Assembly (NCBI RefSeq): GCF_030410515.1
Contig: NZ_JAUHHD010000005.1
Coordinates: 186,001-250,000 of the forward strand
DNA: 64,000 nucleotides
Direction: 5' to 3'
DNA from: Arthrobacter sp. YD4
GTDB lineage: Bacteria > Actinomycetota > Actinomycetes > Actinomycetales > Micrococcaceae
The position numbers and the translations under genes were made by a program. Positions 1 through 8,517 of the stretch are shown here, piece after piece (position 1 is the first letter of the stretch; each line of letters opens with the position of its first letter). A model generated the notes under the pieces. The model had not been told where the DNA came from and ran no database searches. It saw only the letters and a program-made list of their open reading frames with translations.

Positions 1-163
1 CGCGCCCCGCGGCGTCGATGGCGTCGTCCGCGGCCGGGGCGTCCCCGGCGGGGCCCAGCCAGGCGATGCGTTCGCCCTCGATGACGACGGCGGCGTCGTG
101 CAGGACCCGGTGCTCAAGGTCCTGCGTCATCAATTCGCCGATATTCGTGATCAGGGTGCTCAT
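1..163 (-). CDS. hutI: Imidazolonepropionase, N-terminal fragment
   Basis: Partial gene: the minus-strand frame opens with ATG at 163 and runs off the window edge, giving the first 54 residues. The start MSTLITNIGELMTQD followed by a VIEGERIAWLGPA stretch matches the opening beta strands of imidazolonepropionase, an amidohydrolase that opens the imidazolone ring in histidine breakdown (4-imidazolone-5-propanoate to N-formimino-L-glutamate). The metal-binding HxH motif would lie beyond the edge. It starts 11 bases after the stop of the FAD oxidoreductase gene, so the two are probably co-transcribed. Family call is from memory of the N-terminus; most of the protein is unseen. Confidence 0.75.
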   Translation of the reverse strand, partial: MSTLITNIGELMTQDLEHRVLHDAAVVIEGERIAWLGPAGDAPAADDAIDAAGR

Positions 164-174
164 GGGTCCATTCT

Positions 175-1290
175 TCAGGCCCGGATGGACATCCGCGTCG
201 CCGCCAGCGCCTCCGCTGTCCGGGATGCCGGACTGTCGGCCGGGAACGGCGACCCGCCCGCCTGCCCGGCGAGGATCAGTTCGGCGGCGAGTTCGGCGAT
301 CCCGGAGGAGGTCTGGAAGCCATAGCCGCCCTGGCCGGCGAGCCAGAAGAAGCCCGGCGCCTCGGCGTCGAACCCCACCACCGGGATGCCGTCGGAGGCC
401 TCGGTGCGCAGCCCGGTCCACGCCCGGCTGACGGCGTTGATGCCGAGGGTGGTCACCTCGTTCAAGCGGGCGATCAGGGCCTCGACGTCGCCGGGGTATG
501 GTCGGGCGTCCTCGGGTCCGCTGGGGACCTTCTCCGAGGGCGAGATCAGCACCTGGTGCCGGCCTTCCGGGCGGAAGTAGAAGCTGTCCGTGGCGGCCAC
601 CATCGGGCAGCCGGGCGGAAGCGGATTCTCGACGTCGACGATCGCCGCGGTGCGGCGGAAGGGCTGCAGGCCGAGCTTCTCGACGCCGGCAAGGACGGCG
701 AGCTCGTCCGCCCAGGCCCCCGCGGCGTTGACCACGACGGCGGTGGAGAGCGCCTCCTGCCCGGCGCCGAGTTCCCAGCCCGAGCCGGTGCGCTGCGCGG
801 AGTGGATGCGGGCGCCGGTGATGATGTCCACGCCGCCGGCGACGGCCCGCTCCCGGTGGTCCTCCAGTAGCAGGGAGGCGTTGCAGGCGAAGGAGCCGGA
901 GTCCAGCCCGGCGGCGGTGAAGCTCTCCGGTTTCAGCGCCGGGCAGAGCTTGAGCGCCTCGTCGTGGCCGATCAGGTGCATGAAGCCGCTGGCCTGCTCG
1001 CGGACCGCGTCCTCGTCGCCGATCAGCATGAACCGCCGGGGCGAGAGGACGGGCTCGGGGCGGGTGCCCTCGTGCGTGCCGATTAGTTCCAGCGTGCGCA
1101 GCGTCAGGTCCCGGACCACGGGCGGGCCGTAACTGGGGATGAGCTGCCGGGCCGAGCGCGCCGAGGTGTGGTAGCCCAGCGTCTGCTCGGCCTCGACCAG
1201 CGCCACGCTGCACTTGCCGGCCAGCGCCGAGGCCAGGGACAGTCCGGCAATGCCGCCGCCGGCAATCACAACATCGTAATGAGCTGACAT
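175..1290 (-). CDS. FAD-dependent amine/amino-acid oxidoreductase (DAO family)
   Basis: A 371-residue protein with an N-terminal dinucleotide-binding signature (VVIAGGGIAGLSLASAL, residues about 6-22) and an acidic residue ending beta2 (VEAE). A C-terminal FFWLAGQGGYGFQTSSGIAE segment is the second FAD-contact region of the D-amino-acid oxidase / glycine oxidase / sarcosine oxidase superfamily. Likely cytosolic, oxidising an amine or amino acid to an imino product. I chose ATG 1290 because GAGG lies about 10 bases upstream; an in-frame ATG at 1320 lacks a ribosome site. It sits 58 bases after kbl and just before hutI, so a glycine- or imino-acid-oxidising role in the same catabolic operon is plausible. 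The substrate cannot be read from sequence. Confidence 0.75.
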   Translation of the reverse strand: MSAHYDVVIAGGGIAGLSLASALAGKCSVALVEAEQTLGYHTSARSARQLIPSYGPPVVRDLTLRTLELIGTHEGTRPEPVLSPRRFMLIGDEDAVREQASGFMHLIGHDEALKLCPALKPESFTAAGLDSGSFACNASLLLEDHRERAVAGGVDIITGARIHSAQRTGSGWELGAGQEALSTAVVVNAAGAWADELAVLAGVEKLGLQPFRRTAAIVDVENPLPPGCPMVAATDSFYFRPEGRHQVLISPSEKVPSGPEDARPYPGDVEALIARLNEVTTLGINAVSRAWTGLRTEASDGIPVVGFDAEAPGFFWLAGQGGYGFQTSSGIAELAAELILAGQAGGSPFPADSPASRTAEALAATRMSIRA

Positions 1291-1348
1291 GTGACCCATC
1301 CTCGCACCCGGCGGGGACATCCGTCAGCAGGTCTTGCGGACCGGGTTG

Positions 1349-2560
1349 CTACGCGGCCGCGACCTCCGCGCGGCTGGCCACGAACGCCTGGACGCAGCGT
1401 TCGACGTCGTCGGCGCTGTGCGCGGCGGAGAGCTGGACGCGGATCCGGGCGGCGCCCTTGGGGACAACGGGGTAGCTGAAGGCGGTGACGAAGACGCCGT
1501 GGCCGAGCATGGCGTCGGCCACCTTGGCGGCCATCACGGCGTCGCCGAACATCACCGGGACGATCGCGTGTTCGCCGTCGAGCAGCTCGAAGCCCTCCTC
1601 GGCCATCCGGCGGCGGAACAGCCCGGCGTTGGCAAAGAGCTTTCCGCGCAGCTCCGCGGAGTTCTCCACCAGGTCCAGGGCCTTCAGGGTGGCGGCGACG
1701 ATCGCTGGGGCCAGGGAGTTCGAGAACAAGTACGGGCGGGCCTTCTGCCGGAGCATGGCAACGACCTCGCGGCGGCCGGAGACGTAGCCGCCGGAGGCAC
1801 CGCCCAGGGCCTTGCCGAAGGTGCCGGTGTAGATGTCCACCCGGTCCGAGACACCCGCGTGTTCGGGGGTGCCGGCGCCGGTGGGACCCATGAAGCCGAC
1901 GGCGTGCGAGTCGTCCACCATGACCATGGCGTCGTACTTGTCAGCCAAGTCGCAGATCGCCTCGAGCGGGGCGAGGTAGCCGTCCATCGAGAAGACGCCG
2001 TCGGTGACGATGATCTTGCGGCGGGCCGGGTTATCCCCGCTGGAGGCCTCGATCAGGCGCGCCTCGAGGTCCGCCATGTCCCGGTTGGCGTAGCGGAAGC
2101 GGCGGGCCTTGCAGAGCCGGATCCCGTCAATGATGGAGGCGTGGTTCAGGGCGTCGGAGATGACCGCGTCCTCCGGGCCGAAGAGGGACTCGAAGACCCC
2201 GCCGTTGGCGTCGAAGCAGGATGAGAAGAGGATGGTGTCCTCGGTGCCGAGGAACGCCGAGACCCGTTCCTCCAGGGCCAGGTGCAGGTCCTGCGTGCCG
2301 CAGATGAAGCGGACGCTGGCCATGCCGAAGCCGCGGGAGTCCATGGCGTCCTTGGCGGCGGCGATAATCTCCGCGTGGTCGGCCAGGCCCAGGTAGTTGT
2401 TGGCGCAGAAGTTCAGCACGTCCGTGCCGGGCTGGCCGAGCTGGCCGGCCGTGATGTGGTTGGCCTGCGGCGAGTCGATGTGCCGCTCGGTCTTGAACAG
2501 GCCGGCGCTGCGGATCTCATCGAGTTCGTGCTGAAGCTGGTCCTTGATGGCTGAATACAT
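1349..2560 (-). CDS. kbl: 2-amino-3-ketobutyrate CoA ligase (glycine C-acetyltransferase)
   Basis: A 403-residue PLP enzyme of the alpha-oxoamine synthase family, the usual length for Kbl. Features seen: CANNYLGLA near the N-terminus, the [16 protein letters not shown] segment (Asp and His contact PLP), and the Schiff-base lysine in [13 protein letters not shown]. It cleaves 2-amino-3-ketobutyrate with CoA to glycine and acetyl-CoA, the second step of threonine breakdown. It lies 57 bases downstream of tdh, whose product is its substrate. KBL, BioF and HemA are close relatives; the tdh neighbour decides for Kbl. ATG 2560 is preceded by AGGAG about 11 bases upstream. Confidence 0.95.
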   Translation of the reverse strand: MYSAIKDQLQHELDEIRSAGLFKTERHIDSPQANHITAGQLGQPGTDVLNFCANNYLGLADHAEIIAAAKDAMDSRGFGMASVRFICGTQDLHLALEERVSAFLGTEDTILFSSCFDANGGVFESLFGPEDAVISDALNHASIIDGIRLCKARRFRYANRDMADLEARLIEASSGDNPARRKIIVTDGVFSMDGYLAPLEAICDLADKYDAMVMVDDSHAVGFMGPTGAGTPEHAGVSDRVDIYTGTFGKALGGASGGYVSGRREVVAMLRQKARPYLFSNSLAPAIVAATLKALDLVENSAELRGKLFANAGLFRRRMAEEGFELLDGEHAIVPVMFGDAVMAAKVADAMLGHGVFVTAFSYPVVPKGAARIRVQLSAAHSADDVERCVQAFVASRAEVAAA

Positions 2561-2617
2561 GGTCGGTGCGCTCCTGGGCTGGGTGGGTGGTTGTACGGTA
2601 CCGGAAAGGGCCGCGGC

Positions 2618-3664
2618 CTAGAAGCCGGTCCAGTCGAGGACGACCTTGCCGCCGACGCCGGCGCGGGCGATCTCGAAGCCCTTCTCCCAGTCGGCCGCGG
2701 GGAGAGAGTCGGTGACGACGGCGGAGATGTTCGCGTGCAGCACCGGGTTGGAGGAGAGCATGGCGCTCATGGCGTACCAGGTCTCGAACATCTCGCGGCC
2801 GTAGATGCCCTTCATGGTGAGCATGTGGGTGACCACCTTGCCCCAGTCGATGTCGATGGACTGGCTGGGAAGGCCGAGCATGGCGATCCGGCCGCCGTGG
2901 TTCATGTTCTCGATCATTTCCGGCAGGGCGGTGGGGTGGCCGGACATTTCCATGCCGACGTCGAAGCCCTCGCGCATGCCCAGTTCGCGCTGGGCGTCCT
3001 TGACCCGGGTGGTGGAGACGTCGATCGCGAGGTCGACGCCGAGCGTGCGGGCCAGGGCCAGGCGCGGGGCGGAGACGTCGGTGATGGCAATCTTGCGGGC
3101 GCCGGCGTGGCGGGCGACGGCGATCGCCATCAGGCCGATGGGTCCGGCGCCGGTGATCAGGACGTCCTCGCCGACCAGCGGGAAGCTCAGGGCGGTGTGG
3201 ACGGCGTTGCCGAACGGGTCGAAGATGGCGCCAAGTTCCGGGGTGACGGACGGGTCGTGGTGGACCCAGACGTTGGTCTCGGGGATCACGACGTATTCGG
3301 CGAAGGCGCCGTCGCGCTGGACGCCGACGCTGACGGTGTTGATGCACATCTGCTTGCGGCCGGCGCGGCAGTTGCGGCAGATCCCGCAGACGATGTGGCC
3401 CTCGCCGGAGACGCGGTCGCCGACCTTGACGTCCAGGACGTCCTCGCCGACCTCCACCACCTCGCCGTAGAACTCGTGGCCGGCGATCAGCGGGGCGTTG
3501 ATCATGCCCTGCGCCCAGGCGTCCCAGGACTGGATGTGCAGGTCCGTGCCGCAGATGCCGGTGGTCATCACCCGGATCTTGACGTCCCCGGCCCCGGTCT
3601 CCGGTTCCGGCCGGTCGACGAGGTCGAATCCGGCGTGCGCGCCGGACTTGTAGAGAGCCTTCAT
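2618..3664 (-). CDS. tdh: L-threonine 3-dehydrogenase
   Basis: A 348-residue zinc medium-chain dehydrogenase of normal Tdh length. Catalytic-zinc ligands are in GICGTDLHI (Cys) and [12 protein letters not shown] (His-Glu); the structural zinc site is [15 protein letters not shown]; the NAD-binding turn is [13 protein letters not shown]. It oxidises L-threonine to 2-amino-3-ketobutyrate with NAD+, and the product feeds the adjacent kbl. Start ATG 3664 has AAGG seven bases upstream. The promoter must lie in the 144-base gap to the divergent LysR gene, which is therefore the natural candidate regulator. Confidence 0.95.
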   Translation of the reverse strand: MKALYKSGAHAGFDLVDRPEPETGAGDVKIRVMTTGICGTDLHIQSWDAWAQGMINAPLIAGHEFYGEVVEVGEDVLDVKVGDRVSGEGHIVCGICRNCRAGRKQMCINTVSVGVQRDGAFAEYVVIPETNVWVHHDPSVTPELGAIFDPFGNAVHTALSFPLVGEDVLITGAGPIGLMAIAVARHAGARKIAITDVSAPRLALARTLGVDLAIDVSTTRVKDAQRELGMREGFDVGMEMSGHPTALPEMIENMNHGGRIAMLGLPSQSIDIDWGKVVTHMLTMKGIYGREMFETWYAMSAMLSSNPVLHANISAVVTDSLPAADWEKGFEIARAGVGGKVVLDWTGF

Positions 3665-3767
3665 GGGCCTGCCTTACTGTGCTGGTGCCGCCGGGGGGGT
3701 GGCGAAGTGTGGGTCAACTCACCCCATTACAGCCGCCCGAATGCATTAGCACAACCGAAAATTTCTC

Positions 3768-3778
3768 AATCGACGATT
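3768..3778. promoter_or_regulatory. Short palindrome in the tdh/LysR divergent promoter
   Basis: The gap holds AATCG-A-CGATT, a perfect 5+1+5 palindrome in a locally AT-rich stretch, about 30 bases upstream of the LysR start. LysR regulators usually bind dyads in such divergent gaps, so this is a candidate operator; no experiment or motif model backs it. Confidence 0.35.
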
Positions 3779-3795
3779 TAGATTCTTCTTAGCCG

Positions 3796-3801
3796 TAGGA
3801 T
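3796..3801 (+). promoter_or_regulatory. Candidate -10 for leaderless LysR mRNA
   Basis: TAGGAT lies seven bases before the ATG at 3809. That spacing puts the transcription start at or next to the start codon, and no clear ribosome site intervenes. Confidence 0.4.
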
Positions 3802-3808
3802 GGTGGGC

Positions 3809-4717
3809 ATGGAAATCCACCAGCTCGAAATGCTCCGCGAACTCGGCGCCCTGGGCAGCGTCAAGGCAGTCGCCGAAACCCTGCTGGTCACCCCCTCGGC
3901 GGTGTCCCAGCAGCTGGCGGCGCTGCAGCGCTCGGTGGAGGTGCCGCTGACCCGCAAGGAGGGCCGGAACCTGGTGCTCACCGAGGCCGGGCAGGTGCTC
4001 GCCGACGCCGGAGCCGCCGTCGTCAGCGCCATGGCCGAGGCCCGCGCCGCGATCGGCGAATACCACGGCTCCCCCGCCGCGCCGGTGACCCTCAGCGGGT
4101 TCCACAGCGCGGGGCAGGCGTTGTTCGCGCCGCTGGCCCGGCTGCTGGCGGGGCCGGGCCGGCCGGAGGTGCGGCTCTCCGACGAAGACGTCGCACAGCA
4201 GGACTTCCCGGCCCTGACCGCCCGCTACGACCTGGTCCTGGCCCACCGGATGGACCACAGCCCGCGCTGGCCCGAGGAGCGGGTGGCGGTGATTCCGCTG
4301 GCGCACGAACCGCTGGACGTGGCGTTGCCGGCGGGCCACCGGCTGGCCGGGCAGCGGGCGGTGAGCGCGGACGACGTCGTCGGCGAGCCCTGGGTGACCA
4401 GCCACGCCGGCTACTCCCCCGCGGACGTGCTCTCCGCCGTCGCCGCCGTGGCCAGCCGGGAGCTGAATATCGTGCACCGGATCAACGACTACTCCACGGT
4501 GGCGGCGCTGGTGGCCGCGGGGAGCGTGATCGGGCTGCTCCCCCGGCACACCGCCCGGCCGGTGCTGAACCCCTCGATCGTGCTCAAGCCGCTGGAGGGG
4601 ATCAGCACCCGGCGCCGGATCGACCTGCTGGCGCGGCCGGAGAACCTTAAACGCCGATCGGTCATGATGGTCTGCGAGGCGCTGCAGACGATCATGACCG
4701 ATCTGGTGGGGGCTTAG
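3809..4717 (+). CDS. LysR-family transcriptional regulator
   Basis: A 302-residue LysR regulator. The N-terminal winged helix-turn-helix is clear (EIHQLEMLRELGALGSVKAV, then TPSAVSQQLAALQRSVEVPL, residues about 2-50); the rest is a periplasmic-binding-like effector domain with the usual C-terminal VAAGSVIGLLPRHTA strand. ATG 3809 begins the conserved MEIHQLEML; an ATG nine bases earlier is possible. It is divergent from tdh-kbl, suggesting control of threonine catabolism in response to an amino acid or its keto product; this is inferred from position. Its stop lies three bases from the convergent gatB stop, with no room for a terminator. Confidence 0.85.
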   Translation: MEIHQLEMLRELGALGSVKAVAETLLVTPSAVSQQLAALQRSVEVPLTRKEGRNLVLTEAGQVLADAGAAVVSAMAEARAAIGEYHGSPAAPVTLSGFHSAGQALFAPLARLLAGPGRPEVRLSDEDVAQQDFPALTARYDLVLAHRMDHSPRWPEERVAVIPLAHEPLDVALPAGHRLAGQRAVSADDVVGEPWVTSHAGYSPADVLSAVAAVASRELNIVHRINDYSTVAALVAAGSVIGLLPRHTARPVLNPSIVLKPLEGISTRRRIDLLARPENLKRRSVMMVCEALQTIMTDLVGA

Positions 4718-4720
4718 GCT

Positions 4721-6226
4721 CTAGCCTTCGACGCCGAGGCGCTCCAGGATCAGCTCCCGGACACGGCCGGCGTCGGCCTGGCCGCGGGTGGCCTTCATGA
4801 CGCCGCCGACGATCGCGCCGATCGCCTGGACCTTGCCGCCGCGGATCTTGTCCGCGACGTCCGGCTGCGCGGCGAGGGCAGCGTCGATGGCTTCGAGCAG
4901 CGGGCCATCGTCGGAGACCACGGCGAGGCCGCGCTTCTCGACGATTTCCGCCGGGGTGCCCTCGCCGGCGAGGACGCCGTCGAGGACCTCGGAGGCCATC
5001 TTGTTGTTGATCTTGCCGGCCTCCACCATGGTATTCAGTTCCACGATGGTGGCCGGGTTGACGCCCAGCTGGCCGGGGTCGACGTCGGCGTTCTTGGCGC
5101 GGCCGACGATCTCGCCCATCCACCATTTGCGGGCCACCGTGGGGGTGGCGCCGGCTGCGATGGTTTCCTCGATCTCGTCCATGACGCCGGCGTTGACGAC
5201 GTCGCGGAACTCCAGGTCGGAGTAGCCCCAGTCGGCCTGTAGGCGCTTGCGGCGGGCGGCCGGCGGCTCGGGCAGGGTGGCCCGGAGCTCCTCGACCCAT
5301 TCACGGGAGGCGACGACCGGCACCAGGTCCGGTTCCGGGAAGTACCGGTAGTCGTCCGCGTCGGACTTGGGCCGGCCCGAGGTGGTGGAGCGGGTGTCCT
5401 CGTGCCAGTGCCGGGTCTCCTGGATGACCGGTTCACCCGCATCCAGGACGGCGGCGTGCCGCTGGATCTCGTAGCGGACGGCGTGTTCGACGGCGCGCAG
5501 CGAGTTCACGTTCTTGGTCTCGGAGCGGATGCCGAAGCGTTCGCGGCCGTGCGGGCGGAGCGAGACGTTAGCGTCGCAGCGGACGTTTCCGCGTTCCATC
5601 TTCGCGTCCGAGACGCCGAGGTTCTTGACGATCTCGCGGATCGCGGCGACGTAGGCCTTGGCCAGTTCGGGGGCGCGGCTGCCGGCGCCCTCGATCGGCT
5701 TGGTGACGATCTCCACCAGCGGCACGCCGGAGCGGTTGTAGTCCACCAGCGAGTAGTCCGCGCCCTGGATGCGTCCGGCGGCGCCGCCCATGTGGGTGAG
5801 CTTGCCGGCGTCTTCTTCCATGTGGGCGCGTTCGATCTCGACCCGGAAGACGGTGCCATCGGAGAGCTCGATGTCCAAGTACCCGTCGTAGGCGATGGGT
5901 TCGTCGTACTGCGAGGTCTGGAAGTTCTTCGGGGTGTCCGGGTAGAAGTAGTTCTTCCGGGCGAAACGGCAGGACTCGGCGATCGTGCAGTTCAGCGCCA
6001 GGCCGATCTTGATCGAGGACTCGATCGCGGTCTTGTTCACCACCGGCAGGACGCCCGGGAGGCCCAGGTCCACCTCATTGACGTTGGTGTTCGGCTCGTC
6101 GCCGAAGACGTTCGGCGCGGAGGAAAACATCTTGGTCTTGGTGTTCAGCTCGACGTGGACCTCGAAGCCGAGGACGGGGTCGTACTTCTCCATCGCCTCT
6201 TCGAAGCTTAGGGTTGCGTCAGTCAT
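4721..6226 (-). CDS. gatB: Asp-tRNA(Asn)/Glu-tRNA(Gln) amidotransferase subunit B
   Basis: A 501-residue GatB of typical length. The GatB signature region is present (VLGFEVHVELNTKTKMFS; ARKNYFYPDTPKNFQTSQYD; MERGNVRCDANVSL; KNVNSLRAVEHAV), followed by the helical YqeY-like tail (ending RELILERLGVEG) that grips tRNA. GatB binds mischarged Glu-tRNA(Gln) or Asp-tRNA(Asn) and activates the acyl group for amidation with ammonia delivered by GatA. Last gene of the gatCAB operon: its ATG overlaps the gatA stop in TAATG, so the two are translationally coupled. Confidence 0.97.
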   Translation of the reverse strand: MTDATLSFEEAMEKYDPVLGFEVHVELNTKTKMFSSAPNVFGDEPNTNVNEVDLGLPGVLPVVNKTAIESSIKIGLALNCTIAESCRFARKNYFYPDTPKNFQTSQYDEPIAYDGYLDIELSDGTVFRVEIERAHMEEDAGKLTHMGGAAGRIQGADYSLVDYNRSGVPLVEIVTKPIEGAGSRAPELAKAYVAAIREIVKNLGVSDAKMERGNVRCDANVSLRPHGRERFGIRSETKNVNSLRAVEHAVRYEIQRHAAVLDAGEPVIQETRHWHEDTRSTTSGRPKSDADDYRYFPEPDLVPVVASREWVEELRATLPEPPAARRKRLQADWGYSDLEFRDVVNAGVMDEIEETIAAGATPTVARKWWMGEIVGRAKNADVDPGQLGVNPATIVELNTMVEAGKINNKMASEVLDGVLAGEGTPAEIVEKRGLAVVSDDGPLLEAIDAALAAQPDVADKIRGGKVQAIGAIVGGVMKATRGQADAGRVRELILERLGVEG

Positions 6227-7806
6227 TAGTGTGAACCTCCGTGGCTCAGGGCGGCGGCAGCCGCAGAAGACGCAGCCGTAGAAGAATCAGTGAGTGAAGG
6301 GGCCTTCGCCAGCAGGGGTCCGCCCCACTGTTCCTCGAGCAGCGACTCGAGCACGGCGCCGACGCGGTAGAGGCGGGCGTCCTGCCGGGCCGGGGCCAGC
6401 AGCTGGACGCCGACGGGCAGGCCGTCCTCGTCCGCCAGGCCGCCGGGCAGGGACAGGCCGGGGACGCCGGCCATGTTCGCTGGGATGGTGGCGACGTCGT
6501 TGAGGTACATCGCCAGCGGGTCGTCCAGCTTCTCGCCGAGCTTGAACGCCGTGGTGGGCGCCGTCGGGGAGATCAGGACGTCGGCCTGGGCGAACGCGGC
6601 GTCGAAGTCGCGCTGGATCAGGGTGCGCACCTTCTGGGCCGAGCCGTAGTAGGCGTCGTAGTAGCCGGCGCTCAGGGCGTAGGTGCCCAGGATGATGCGG
6701 CGCTTGACCTCGTCGCCGAAGCCGGCCGCGCGGGTGGCGCCCATGACGCGTTCGATGGTCAGCGGACCCTCTTCGGGCAGCACGCGCAGGCCGAACCGGA
6801 CGCCGTCGAACTTTGCCAGGTTGGAGGAGGCCTCCGAGGGCATGATCAGGTAGTAGGCGCCCAGGGCGTACTTGAAGTTCGGGCAGGAGACCTCGACGAT
6901 CTCGGCGCCGGCGCCCTTGAGCAGCTCGAGTGCCTCGTTGAAGCGGTTCTCGACGCCGGCCTGGTAGCCCTCGCCGTGGAGTTCCTTGATGATGCCGATC
7001 TTCATGCCCTCGACGTTGCCGGTGCGGGCGGCGGCCACCAGGTCCTCCAGCGGGTCCGGCAACGAGGTGGAGTCGCGCGGGTCGTGGCCGCCGATCACCT
7101 GGTGCAGCAGCGCGGAGTCCAGCACGGTGCGGGAGACCGGGCCGATCTGGTCCAGCGAGGAGGCCATGGCGATCGCGCCGTAGCGGGAGACGCCGCCGTA
7201 GGTGGGCTTGACGCCGACGGTGCCGGTGACGGCGCCGGGCTGGCGGATGGAGCCGCCGGTGTCCGTGCCGAGGGCCAGCGGGGCCTCGAACGCGGCCACC
7301 GCCGCGGCGGACCCGCCGCCGGACCCGCCGGGGATGCGGTCCAGGTCCCACGGGTTGCGGGTGGGGCCGTAGGCGGAGTGCTCGGTGGAGGAGCCCATGG
7401 CGAATTCGTCCAGGTTGGTCTTGCCCAGGATCGGCATCCTGGCCGCGCGCAGGCGCTCGACCACGGTGGCGTCGTAGGGGCTGTGCCAGCCCTCGAGGAT
7501 CTTCGAGCCGGCCGTGGTGGGCTGGCCGACGGTGACGATCAGGTCCTTGACGGCGATCGGGACGCCGGCCAGGACGTGCAGGGCCTCGGCTTCGGCGCCG
7601 CCGGCGGCGCGGATGGCGTCCACGTCGGCGGCGACGGCGAGGGCTTCCTCGCCGTTGACGTGCAGGAAGGCGTTGACCTGGCCGTCGACGGCGGCGATGC
7701 GGTCCAGGTAGGCCTGGGTGACCTCGACGGCGGTGACCTCGCGGGCGGCCAGCTTCTCGGCGAGCGCGGCGGCGGAGAGGCGGATCAGTTCGTTGGTGTC
7801 AGTCAT
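6226..7806 (-). CDS. gatA: Asp/Glu-tRNA amidotransferase subunit A (glutaminase)
   Basis: A 526-residue amidase-signature enzyme. The catalytic Ser-cisSer-Lys triad is visible: Lys in [10 protein letters not shown], the cis-Ser in the [13 protein letters not shown] loop, and the nucleophile in [10 protein letters not shown]. It hydrolyses glutamine to supply ammonia to GatB. A low-complexity Ala/Ser tail ([15 protein letters not shown]) extends it past the usual end. It starts three bases after the gatC stop and ends in the gatB start codon. Confidence 0.97.
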   Translation of the reverse strand: MTDTNELIRLSAAALAEKLAAREVTAVEVTQAYLDRIAAVDGQVNAFLHVNGEEALAVAADVDAIRAAGGAEAEALHVLAGVPIAVKDLIVTVGQPTTAGSKILEGWHSPYDATVVERLRAARMPILGKTNLDEFAMGSSTEHSAYGPTRNPWDLDRIPGGSGGGSAAAVAAFEAPLALGTDTGGSIRQPGAVTGTVGVKPTYGGVSRYGAIAMASSLDQIGPVSRTVLDSALLHQVIGGHDPRDSTSLPDPLEDLVAAARTGNVEGMKIGIIKELHGEGYQAGVENRFNEALELLKGAGAEIVEVSCPNFKYALGAYYLIMPSEASSNLAKFDGVRFGLRVLPEEGPLTIERVMGATRAAGFGDEVKRRIILGTYALSAGYYDAYYGSAQKVRTLIQRDFDAAFAQADVLISPTAPTTAFKLGEKLDDPLAMYLNDVATIPANMAGVPGLSLPGGLADEDGLPVGVQLLAPARQDARLYRVGAVLESLLEEQWGGPLLAKAPSLTDSSTAASSAAAAALSHGGSH

Positions 7807-7809
7807 GTC

Positions 7810-8106
7810 TTAGTCCTCATCCAGGATGGCCGGGACCTTGAAGCGGCCCTCGTACGCGTCGGGGGCGCCGGAGAGCGACTGCTCGGCCGTGAACGTGTGG
7901 CCGACGACGTCCTCGCGGAACACGTTGGTCAGCGGGATCGGGTGGGACGTGGCGGGGACGTCGTCCCCGGCGGCTTCACTGACGGACTTGACCGATTCGA
8001 CGATGACGGCGAGCTCGCCGGCCATCCTGTCCAGCTCTTCAGCACTCATCTCGATGTGCGCGAGACGCGCGAGATGCGCGACGTCGTCGCGGTTGATCGC
8101 AGCCAT
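7810..8106 (-). CDS. gatC: Asp/Glu-tRNA amidotransferase subunit C
   Basis: A 98-residue GatC, the small belt protein that wraps and stabilises GatA/GatB. The conserved start INRDDVAHLARLAHIEMSAEE and the NVFREDVVG motif are clear. ATG 8106 is preferred because GGGGAG lies five bases upstream; an in-frame ATG at 8121 has no such signal. First gene of the gatCAB operon. Confidence 0.95.
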   Translation of the reverse strand: MAAINRDDVAHLARLAHIEMSAEELDRMAGELAVIVESVKSVSEAAGDDVPATSHPIPLTNVFREDVVGHTFTAEQSLSGAPDAYEGRFKVPAILDED

Positions 8107-8517
8107 GGATCTCCCCTGCAAGGTTCGGATTATTTTCCGTCCCAGTCTACGTGGGTTGAACTACGCTTACCGCCCGGCGTGGCCGCCATGGGACGGCCTG
8201 CCGCCTTTCGGCGGCGGGCCGGACGATCCTCCGCGTGCTCGCTCGTCCACCCCAACCGTCCCCCTCCCCTCGCAAGTCCCCACCGGCTCCCAGCCTTCGC
8301 AAGCTCAGGCCGGGTCCCGCGCCGGCGTGGCCCCTCGGGCAGGGAACCCTGACGGCGGGGGCCCTCGCTTAGACGCACGCTGACGGATGTCCGTCCCGTC
8401 GCCGATGTGCCTACCTCACCTCACGGCCCCTGTCCGGGGCTCGGGGCCCGGACAACGCAAAGGAGGAAGGGGCGGAAAACTTCCGCCCCTTCCTCCTTTT
8501 GTTTTTCTCCGTCGTTG
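8107..8517. other. Non-coding gap upstream of gatC
   Basis: About 410 bases without a convincing gene. It must contain the gatCAB promoter (minus strand), but no clear -35/-10 pair could be assigned. A GC-rich hairpin with a TTTC loop sits at 8195-8220 (11-bp arms, one wobble). An 82-codon Arg/Gly-rich minus-strand frame at 8130-8378 resembles no protein I know and looks like a by-product of GC bias. The citM-side terminator hairpin occupies 8459-8499. Confidence 0.5.
8459..8499. terminator. Strong bidirectional hairpin terminator
   Basis: A perfect 19-bp inverted repeat (arms 8459-8477 and 8481-8499, loop AAC) directly after the citM stop. T-rich runs follow on the plus side (TTTTGTTTTTCT) and a shorter one on the minus side. 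It should stop citM transcription before the gat region. Confidence 0.9.

Noticed and set aside
8130..8378. 82-codon Arg/Gly-rich minus-strand frame upstream of gatC
   Set aside because: No ribosome site, low-complexity composition and no recognisable family; treated as non-coding.
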